Made by a program: the position numbers and the translations under genes. From a bacterium (GTDB lineage: Bacteria; Verrucomicrobiota; Verrucomicrobiae; Limisphaerales; J093): a stretch of DNA of 10,811 nucleotides. The notes beneath the pieces are model-generated. The model saw only the letters and a list, made by a program, of their open reading frames with translations. It did no database searches and was not told where the DNA came from. This document shows, one piece after another, positions 5,712 through 10,811 of the stretch; the first letter of the stretch is position 1; each line of letters opens with the position of its first letter. The stretch spans positions 1-10,811 of the forward strand of contig JAKCAB010000758.1 in assembly GCA_021839785.1 (NCBI GenBank). Direction: 5' to 3'.

Positions 5712-7802
5712 ATGCTCGATCTGAGGACGCTGAATCCGCAACAACGCGAGGCCGTGAAGACGATTCACGGGCCGGTGTTGATCCTGGCTGGCGCGGGCAC
5801 CGGCAAGACCCGCGTCATCACCTTCCGCATCGCCCATTTGATCGCGCAAGGTGTGGCGCCGGGCAACATCCTGGCCGTCACGTTCACGAACAAGGCCGCG
5901 CGCGAGATGCAGGAACGGGTCCGCCAGCTCCTGCCGCGGCCGGCGCGCCGGGCGGACGACGAGAAGCCGGAGCGGCCGACGCTGTGCACCTTCCATTCGT
6001 TGTGCGTGCGCATCCTGCGCCAACACATCGAGCGGCTCGGGTACAAGCGCAACTTCGTCATTTACGACGAGTCGGAGCAGATCTCGGCGATCCGCAAGAT
6101 TCTCAGCCACATTTCAGCCAAGGGCGAAAAGGCCGACCCGCAGGCGATCTTGAGCCTGCTGAGCCGGTTCCGAAACGGCGGCGAACGCGCGGTGGCTTTT
6201 GCCGATCCCAGTGTGCGCGCGATGGCAGAGCATGTCGCGTCGCGGTACGAATCGGCCTTGCGCGCGTGCAACGCGGTCGATTTCGACGACCTGATTCTGC
6301 TGACGCTCCGGCTCTTCCGGGAGCACCCGGATGCACTCGAAGCCTGCCGCGCGAAGTACCGGTACGTGATGGTCGATGAATACCAGGACACCAACGCGGC
6401 GCAATTCGAGCTCGTCCACGCGCTGACCCGCGAGCACCGCAACCTGTGCGTGGTGGGCGACGACGACCAGAGCATCTACGGTTGGCGCGGGGCGGAGATC
6501 GCGAACCTGCTCGACATGGAAAAGCATTATCCGGAGGTGAAGGTCATCAAACTCGAGCAGAACTACCGCTCCACGACCACCATCCTCAACGCGGCCAACG
6601 CGGTCATCAAACACAACGCCCGCCGGCGCGGCAAGCAGCTCTGGTCGCAAAAAGGCGCCGGCCCGAAGATCACGCTGTTCACCTTCCAGGACGAAGAGGA
6701 AGAGGCGCGGAACGTGGTCGAGGAAATCGAGACCGCGCGACTGACGCGGCGGGCGCCGTGGTCGGACCACGCGGTGTTGTTTCGCACGAACGGCCAGTCG
6801 CGCCCGCTCGAGACCGAGCTGCGCAAAAAGGGCGTGCGTTACCACTTGGTCGGCGGGCAGAGCTTCTTCGATCGCCGCGAGGTTCGCGATTTCCTCGCCT
6901 ACCTGAAGGTGATGCTCAATCCGCACGACGACGTGAGCCTGCTGCGCGTCGCCAACGTGCCGGCGCGCGGCTTGAGCGACGTGACGATGCAGCGCCTGCT
7001 CGCGGCCAGCCAGGAGCGCAAGTGCTCGGTGTTCGCCGCGATGAAAAACCCGGTGGTGCAGGCGTCGTTCCTGGCGCGCACACGCGAGAGCATCGAAGGC
7101 TTCGTCGCGCTGCTGGAGCACACGGCACGGCGATTGCGCCAGGAAACGCCCGGCCAGGTGAATCCGCTGGCGTCTTGGGCGGACGGTTTTCTGGACCAGA
7201 TTGGCTATTTCACCGAGCTGCGGCGCGGCGAGAAAACGCCCGAAGCGGGCGAGAACCGGCTGCGCAACTTGAAGGAATTGGTCGCCTCGCTGGACCGCGA
7301 CGCAGGACCAGGCGGCACGCCGGCGGAGCGACTCGAAAGGTTCCTCGAAGAAGTCACGCTCGATAGCGAACGCGAGGATGAAGACGAGCCGAAGGGCGAC
7401 GCCGTGACCTTGATCACGATGCACAGTTGCAAGGGGCTGGAGTTCCCGCACGTGTTCATCGTCGGCCTTGAAGAAGGCCTGTTGCCGCACGCGCGGTCGA
7501 AGGTCGAAGGCACGTTGGACGAGGAACGGCGGCTCTTTTACGTGGCGATCACACGCGCGCAGCTTTCGCTCAAGTTGAGCCACTGCGCCGCGCGGCGAAA
7601 ATACGGCCAGCTCGCGCCCTGCCATCCGTCCTCGTTTCTCCGGGAATTGCCGGAGGAACTGGTCGAGCGCGCCGAAGACCGGCCCCGCGAACCGGTGTCG
7701 GTCGAGGCCGGCAAGGACTGGTTTGCCGCGATGCGCGCGAAGCTCGGAACGCCGGCGGCAAGCCCTCAATCCTCGCCCGAGCCTTTGAAGGCCGGGTCAT
7801 GA
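5712..7802 (+). CDS. UvrD/Rep/PcrA-type superfamily 1 DNA helicase
   Basis: A 696-residue ATP-dependent 3'-5' DNA helicase, close to the usual 670-720 for the family. SF1A motifs in order: Q-motif LNPQQ (7-11), Walker A AGAGTGKT (26-33, K32), Ia TFTNKAAREM, Walker B VDEYQDTN (D222, E223), III GDDDQSIYGWRG (249-260), IV QNYRS, V TMHSCKGLEF (569-578), VI VAITRAQ with arginine finger R615. The region from motif V onward (GLEEGLLPH, EERRLFYVAITRAQ, the RKYGQL...PSSFLRELP stretch) reads more like Rep than UvrD or PcrA, so a replication-restart role is as likely as mismatch or excision repair. ATG 5712 is chosen over an in-frame GTG at 5631 because the family N-terminus starts there and the promoter at 5675-5702 would otherwise lie inside the gene. 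There is no Shine-Dalgarno, consistent with a leaderless start. Confidence 0.96.
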   Translation: MLDLRTLNPQQREAVKTIHGPVLILAGAGTGKTRVITFRIAHLIAQGVAPGNILAVTFTNKAAREMQERVRQLLPRPARRADDEKPERPTLCTFHSLCVRILRQHIERLGYKRNFVIYDESEQISAIRKILSHISAKGEKADPQAILSLLSRFRNGGERAVAFADPSVRAMAEHVASRYESALRACNAVDFDDLILLTLRLFREHPDALEACRAKYRYVMVDEYQDTNAAQFELVHALTREHRNLCVVGDDDQSIYGWRGAEIANLLDMEKHYPEVKVIKLEQNYRSTTTILNAANAVIKHNARRRGKQLWSQKGAGPKITLFTFQDEEEEARNVVEEIETARLTRRAPWSDHAVLFRTNGQSRPLETELRKKGVRYHLVGGQSFFDRREVRDFLAYLKVMLNPHDDVSLLRVANVPARGLSDVTMQRLLAASQERKCSVFAAMKNPVVQASFLARTRESIEGFVALLEHTARRLRQETPGQVNPLASWADGFLDQIGYFTELRRGEKTPEAGENRLRNLKELVASLDRDAGPGGTPAERLERFLEEVTLDSEREDEDEPKGDAVTLITMHSCKGLEFPHVFIVGLEEGLLPHARSKVEGTLDEERRLFYVAITRAQLSLKLSHCAARRKYGQLAPCHPSSFLRELPEELVERAEDRPREPVSVEAGKDWFAAMRAKLGTPAASPQSSPEPLKAGS

Positions 7803-7835
7803 CTGACGCGGAGCCGCCGCGGTTTGGCTGCCTGA

Positions 7836-7860
7836 AGGTTGCGGCAGTTGCCGCAGACCT
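7836..7860. terminator. Hairpin between convergent genes, likely bidirectional terminator
   Basis: In the 68-base gap between the helicase stop and the pgi stop, AGGTTGCGGC pairs with GCCGCA-ACCT around an AGTT loop, with one bulged G at 7856 (stem 7836-7845 with 7850-7860). A strong symmetrical stem placed between convergent genes would serve both strands. It lacks a T-run on either side, so termination may depend on Rho or on the stem alone. Confidence 0.5.
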
Positions 7861-7870
7861 CTGAACGCGC

Positions 7871-9535
7871 TCAAGCCTTGCCGTAAGTCGAGTCGGCCGG
7901 TGTGGCGCCGCTCAGCCGAGTGACGCCGCGGCCCGGATTGGCGGCGAGGTGTTCGCAAATCTTGAACACGGTCTCGGGGTCGGCGTCTTTGCCCAAGTCC
8001 GCCGCGATCTGTTCCGCCGTGGGCTGCACGGATCGCCGGGCGGCATCGTAGCCTTTGAGGTAAGCCACGACGCGCTTCTGCAATTCGAGCACCTGGCCCG
8101 CAGCCTTTTTGCCCGCCTCGACGCCCGGTTGGTCGTAGGCGTTGATGTTCACGAGTCCGGCGTAGAAACCAACCGCGCGCTCGAAAAGCGCGATCAGCGC
8201 CCCGACGCGCGCCGGCGTGACCGCGTCCAAGGTGATTGTGATCGACTGCCGGCCATTCTCCCACAGCGCCCGCCGCGTGCCTTGGTAAAAGCCGGAAAGG
8301 TAATCGCCGCTGGTGACGCCATCGCCCACCGGCACGGGCGGCTGGCTTTCCGCGCGGTCGCGCAGCACTTCGATGAAGACGACGAAGAAGTTCGCCACGC
8401 CGTCCCGGAGTTGTTGCACGTAAGCGTGCTGGTCGGTGGAACCCTTGTTGCCATAGACGGTGATGCCTTGGTTCACCAGGTCGCCGGCGCGGTTCGCTTC
8501 CTTGCCCAGCGATTCCATGACGAGCTGCTGGAGGTAACGCGAAAACAACTCCAGCCGGTCCTTGTAAGGCAACACCACCATGTCCTTCGCGCCGCGGCCT
8601 TCGGTGAGGAACAGCCACATCAAGGCAAGCTGCGCGGCTGGGTTTTTGGCCACGTCGGGCACGCGGGTGAGTTCATCGCAGGCGCGCGCGCCGGCCAGCA
8701 GGCCGTCGATGTCCAGGCCCTGCAAGGCTGCGGGGAGGAGGCCGACCGCGGAAGTCTCGCTGGTCCGGCCGCCGACCCAATCCCACATCGGAAACACCTC
8801 GAGCCAGCGCTTCGCCGGGTCGGTGGCGATGCCGTGGAGCTTGCTGCCGGCCATCGTGATCGCGACGGCGTGCGACGCGAACTTCAGGCCAGTACGCTCG
8901 TACGCGTGCGCGGCCTCGATCATCCCGTTGGCCGTCTCCGGTGTGCCTCCGGACTTGGAGATCACCACGCACAGTGTCCGGCCCAACGCGGTTTTCAACG
9001 TTTGGTCCGGCGCGGCGGTGGCGAGTTCGGCGAACACCTTGTCCATGCCGTCCGGATCGGTATTGTCGAAAAACCAGGGCTTGAGCCGGTCGCTCTTGGG
9101 GTGGCCCAGCGCGCGGGCGACAAACTGCGGCCCGAGCGCCGAGCCGCCGATGCCGATGACGAGCAGGTTCTGGAAGGCTCCGCCCTGGCCAGCGATTTCG
9201 CCGGTGTGGACCTTCGCCGCGAACGCCTTCAGCCGCGCGAGCGTGGCGGGAATTTCCTTGGCAAACGTGCGCAGTTCTTCGTCGGGGTGCTCCGCCAGCA
9301 GTTCCGGCCGGCGCAGCCAATAGTGGCCCACGCAGCGGCCTTCGGAGGTGTTCACCTTCTTGCCCGCCTCGATCTCCGCCATCTCGGCGAAGGCGCGCTG
9401 CATGGACTTCTCCGTCTTCTTGAAAAACGAGTCGGGGAAGTTCACCCGGCTCACATCGAGCGCGAGGCCGATGCCCGGATAAACCGTGTAATGCTTTTGA
9501 AATCGCTGCCAGAGACCGGCTGATGTTCCGTTCAT
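7871..9535 (-). CDS. pgi: Glucose-6-phosphate isomerase
   Basis: A 554-residue cytoplasmic enzyme that interconverts glucose-6-P and fructose-6-P; E. coli Pgi is 549 residues. Two SIS subdomains are visible: [13 protein letters not shown] and [12 protein letters not shown] bind the sugar phosphate. Signature 1 appears as [15 protein letters not shown], with Thr in place of the usual Phe/Tyr after GGR. Signature 2, [15 protein letters not shown], is intact and gives the catalytic Lys K476. E341 in VMESLGKE and H370 in [11 protein letters not shown] fit the catalytic Glu and His. ATG 9535 is chosen because the protein body begins there; the frame stays open far upstream only as a shadow of the oxidoreductase gene. 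TATCCT (9548-9543) lies seven bases before the ATG. It converges on the helicase gene and diverges from the oxidoreductase gene, so it is probably monocistronic. Confidence 0.96.
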   Translation of the reverse strand: MNGTSAGLWQRFQKHYTVYPGIGLALDVSRVNFPDSFFKKTEKSMQRAFAEMAEIEAGKKVNTSEGRCVGHYWLRRPELLAEHPDEELRTFAKEIPATLARLKAFAAKVHTGEIAGQGGAFQNLLVIGIGGSALGPQFVARALGHPKSDRLKPWFFDNTDPDGMDKVFAELATAAPDQTLKTALGRTLCVVISKSGGTPETANGMIEAAHAYERTGLKFASHAVAITMAGSKLHGIATDPAKRWLEVFPMWDWVGGRTSETSAVGLLPAALQGLDIDGLLAGARACDELTRVPDVAKNPAAQLALMWLFLTEGRGAKDMVVLPYKDRLELFSRYLQQLVMESLGKEANRAGDLVNQGITVYGNKGSTDQHAYVQQLRDGVANFFVVFIEVLRDRAESQPPVPVGDGVTSGDYLSGFYQGTRRALWENGRQSITITLDAVTPARVGALIALFERAVGFYAGLVNINAYDQPGVEAGKKAAGQVLELQKRVVAYLKGYDAARRSVQPTAEQIAADLGKDADPETVFKICEHLAANPGRGVTRLSGATPADSTYGKA

Positions 9536-9542
9536 GCGCGGC

Positions 9543-9548
9543 AGGATA
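9543..9548 (-). promoter_or_regulatory. Possible -10 element of pgi
   Basis: TATCCT on the minus strand lies seven bases before the pgi ATG, spaced like the helicase -10 and again predicting a leaderless transcript. The best -35 at allowed spacing (TTCGCG, 9571-9566) is poor, so this is weak. Confidence 0.3.
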
Positions 9549-9585
9549 AAGCCGGCCCGCCACCGCGCGAAACTGCGAAATGCGC

Positions 9586-9752
9586 CGGACCGCGGCCGGT
9601 CCCCGGCCGCAGCACTGCGGACGGGCCAAGGCACTGGCATAGATTGCGGATTGGCGTTCGCTCGAGCGTGACTTCTCGCGATGGCCTGTTGCCGGGTAAG
9701 CGGCGGCGTGGCTCCCAGAGCATTGCTGCGGCCGGGGACCGGCCGCGGTCCG
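9586..9752. repeat. REPIN-like element: perfect 29-bp inverted repeats, each arm a hairpin
   Basis: The arms at 9586-9614 and 9724-9752 are exact reverse complements over 29 bases, separated by 109 bases. After one mismatch the match continues for three more bases on the inner side. Each arm is itself a palindrome: GCGGCCGG (9592-9599) pairs with CCGGCCGC (9603-9610) around a 3-base loop, and likewise in the other arm. Near the centre is a further perfect palindrome CGCTCGAGCG (9659-9668). Two inverted palindromic units flanking a short spacer is the layout of REP doublets (REPIN/BIME). No gene lies inside and no clear target duplication flanks it. It sits between the divergent promoters of pgi and the oxidoreductase gene. 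Confidence 0.75.
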
Positions 9753-9788
9753 ATGGCACCCGTAGTCGTATCGGCGGTGAGGTCGCGC

Positions 9789-9816
9789 TTGACACCGGGC
9801 GAGATCCCGATATGCC
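9789..9816 (+). promoter_or_regulatory. Likely sigma70-type promoter of the oxidoreductase gene
   Basis: A perfect TTGACA (9789-9794) is followed after 16 bases by TATGCC (9811-9816), which matches only the first half of the -10 consensus. The 16-base spacing is the same as in the RRM and helicase promoters. The start would fall near 9823, giving a leader of about 13 bases. Confidence 0.45.
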
Positions 9817-9835
9817 ATCGCGGACGCATTTTACC

Positions 9836-10811
9836 ATGAAAGCACCTGCCCATCTCTCGCGAAGACAATTCCTGCGCCGCAGCGGCGCGGTCGCCAGCAC
9901 GGTCTTGGCCGCGCCTTTCATCATTCCCGCCTCGGCGCTGGGCCGCGGCGCTCTCATCGCTCCCAGCGAACGCGTCGCGATGGGCTTTATCGGCGTGGGG
10001 GGGCAGGGGAGTGGCCACCTGCTCGGCGGCGCGTGGACCTACCTGGCCGGCGGCTACACTGCCCGCAAGGACGTGCAGGTGCTGGCCGTGTGCGATACCT
10101 GGCGCCCGCGGCGCGAGCAGGCGAAGCTGCGCGTCAACCAGCACTACACCGAGACCTACGGCGCCGGGAAATACCAGGCCTGCGAGGCGTACGTCGATTT
10201 CCGCGACGTGTTGGCGCGGCCGGACATCGACGCCGTGCTGATCGCCACCCCGGCGCACTGGCACGCCACGATGGCCGTGATGGCGGTCGAGGCGGGCAAG
10301 GACGTTTATTGCGAAAAACCCAGCGCCGTCACCGTGCGCGAAAGCCAGGCCATGTTGGATGCGGTGCGCCGTTACGGGCGCGTCTATCAGGCCGGCACGC
10401 AGCAACGCAGCGAGTACGAAGGCCGGTTCCGCATCGCCTGCGAGCTGGTCCGCAACGGCCGCATCGGCAAGCTGAAATCCATTTACGCCTACCGCGAAGG
10501 CGGCGCGATCGCCTGGCCGACCCACTTCGGTCCGGCGCAGCCGATCCCGCCCGACCTGGACTGGGACCTTTACCTCGGCCCGGCCCCGGCGCTGCCTTAC
10601 GACGGCAACACCGGCGCGCACCGTTTCGACATCGGCGAACTCAACTGGGGCCAGCACCACTACGACATCGTCCAGTGGGGCGCGGGCGCCGACGCGACCG
10701 GGCCGGTGGAATTGTGGATCGAAGAAGGCAAGACAGCCTATCGCTACGCGAACGGCGTCGAGGTCTATGGCCGGCCGCACCCGGACGAAAAGGTTGGCAT
10801 GGACGGCGGCG
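9836..10811 (+). CDS. Tat-exported Gfo/Idh/MocA family oxidoreductase (3' end outside the window)
   Basis: The gene starts at ATG 9836 and runs off the window after 325 codons. Residues 1 to about 40 are a twin-arginine signal: [10 protein letters not shown] (8-17) followed by a hydrophobic stretch to PASALG, so the folded, cofactor-loaded protein is probably exported to the periplasm. The Rossmann NAD(P) domain follows: [13 protein letters not shown] (49-61) carries the glycine-rich loop, a D-rich ALCDT-like strand end (VCDTWRP) follows, then [10 protein letters not shown] and the family hallmark CEKP (E160-K161-P162). The C-terminal substrate domain begins after YRE and contains [13 protein letters not shown], common in PVC members. 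Such enzymes oxidise or isomerise sugars and inositols, but the substrate cannot be read from sequence. A run of seven Gs (9997-10003) lies in the glycine loop; the frame is intact. Confidence 0.93.
   Translation, partial: MKAPAHLSRRQFLRRSGAVASTVLAAPFIIPASALGRGALIAPSERVAMGFIGVGGQGSGHLLGGAWTYLAGGYTARKDVQVLAVCDTWRPRREQAKLRVNQHYTETYGAGKYQACEAYVDFRDVLARPDIDAVLIATPAHWHATMAVMAVEAGKDVYCEKPSAVTVRESQAMLDAVRRYGRVYQAGTQQRSEYEGRFRIACELVRNGRIGKLKSIYAYREGGAIAWPTHFGPAQPIPPDLDWDLYLGPAPALPYDGNTGAHRFDIGELNWGQHHYDIVQWGAGADATGPVELWIEEGKTAYRYANGVEVYGRPHPDEKVGMDGG

Larger units (their letters stand above)
9536..9835. other. Divergent intergenic region, pgi / oxidoreductase
   Basis: This 300-base gap has no gene. 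It holds the possible pgi -10 near the left end, the REPIN-like element in the middle and the oxidoreductase promoter near the right end. The element starts about 50 bases upstream of pgi and ends 36 bases before the -35 of the oxidoreductase gene, so both promoters are left free. Confidence 0.7.

Noticed and set aside
4985..6379. 464-codon plus-strand open frame across the RRM gene and into the helicase
   Set aside because: It runs antisense to the RRM gene and out of frame through the helicase start; its translation has no domain features and both overlapped genes are certain. It reflects high GC.
6114..7769. Long minus-strand open frame opposite the helicase
   Set aside because: Antisense shadow of a conserved helicase gene; His/Arg-rich low-complexity translation without motifs.
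7949..9523. 524-codon plus-strand open frame opposite pgi
   Set aside because: Antisense shadow of pgi, which has all catalytic motifs.
9586..9752. IS or MITE with terminal inverted repeats
   Set aside because: No transposase and no clear flanking target duplication; the palindromic nature of each arm fits a REP doublet better.
9997..10003. Run of seven Gs as a frameshift or phase-variation site
   Set aside because: The frame is intact through the Rossmann glycine loop and a 7-G run is expected now and then in GC-rich coding DNA.
9536..10780. In-frame N-terminal extension of pgi
   Set aside because: The extension lies antisense to the oxidoreductase and crosses the REPIN-like element; the Pgi family N-terminus begins at ATG 9535.

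Overview
The window is a high-GC bacterial chromosome segment with seven protein genes, two of them cut by the window edges. The gene set suggests the PVC group, most likely Verrucomicrobiota near Pedosphaerales/Limisphaerales. Evidence for this is a secreted GH38-type glycosidase, a secreted ThuA-domain protein, a twin-arginine-exported Gfo/Idh/MocA oxidoreductase and a single-RRM RNA-binding protein, together with a near absence of Shine-Dalgarno sequences. The taxonomic call is an inference from gene style, not from a marker gene.

Layout: (1) 1-1934, minus, 5' two-thirds or so of a GH38-like alpha-mannosidase with an N-terminal beta-rich carbohydrate-binding-like domain; (2) 1935-2400, a non-coding gap with an AT-rich island and a cluster of overlapping inverted repeats; (3) 2401-3216, minus, ThuA-domain protein; (4) 3361-4851, plus, alpha-D-phosphohexomutase (phosphomannomutase/phosphoglucomutase type); (5) 4852-5128, non-coding, ending in a terminator-like hairpin for the next gene; (6) 5129-5443, minus, RRM protein with a long structured leader, divergent from (7) 5712-7802, plus, UvrD/Rep/PcrA helicase; (8) 7871-9535, minus, glucose-6-phosphate isomerase, convergent with the helicase across a 68-base gap that holds a hairpin; (9) 9536-9835, a divergent promoter region carrying a perfect 29-bp inverted repeat pair (REPIN-like); (10) 9836 to the window end, plus, Tat-exported Gfo/Idh/MocA oxidoreductase.

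The genes fall into two themes. The envelope/exported proteins (GH38, ThuA, Gfo/Idh/MocA) fit glycan breakdown and sugar oxidation as seen in polysaccharide-degrading PVC bacteria. The cytoplasmic phosphohexomutase and Pgi interconvert hexose phosphates and could feed the released sugars into glycolysis or sugar-nucleotide synthesis. The helicase and RRM protein are housekeeping and share a divergent promoter region. No operon is obvious: almost every gene has its own upstream gap.

The most interesting signals are non-coding. They are the REPIN-like element at 9586-9752, the RRM leader (a 9-bp stem that starts at the predicted transcript 5' end, plus a 34-codon upstream ORF whose stop overlaps the RRM start as ATGA), and promoters placed so close to the start codons of the helicase and pgi that leaderless mRNAs are predicted. 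I saw no phage, IS transposase, CRISPR, tRNA or rRNA. The protein genes belong to known families; I did not find a new multi-gene system.
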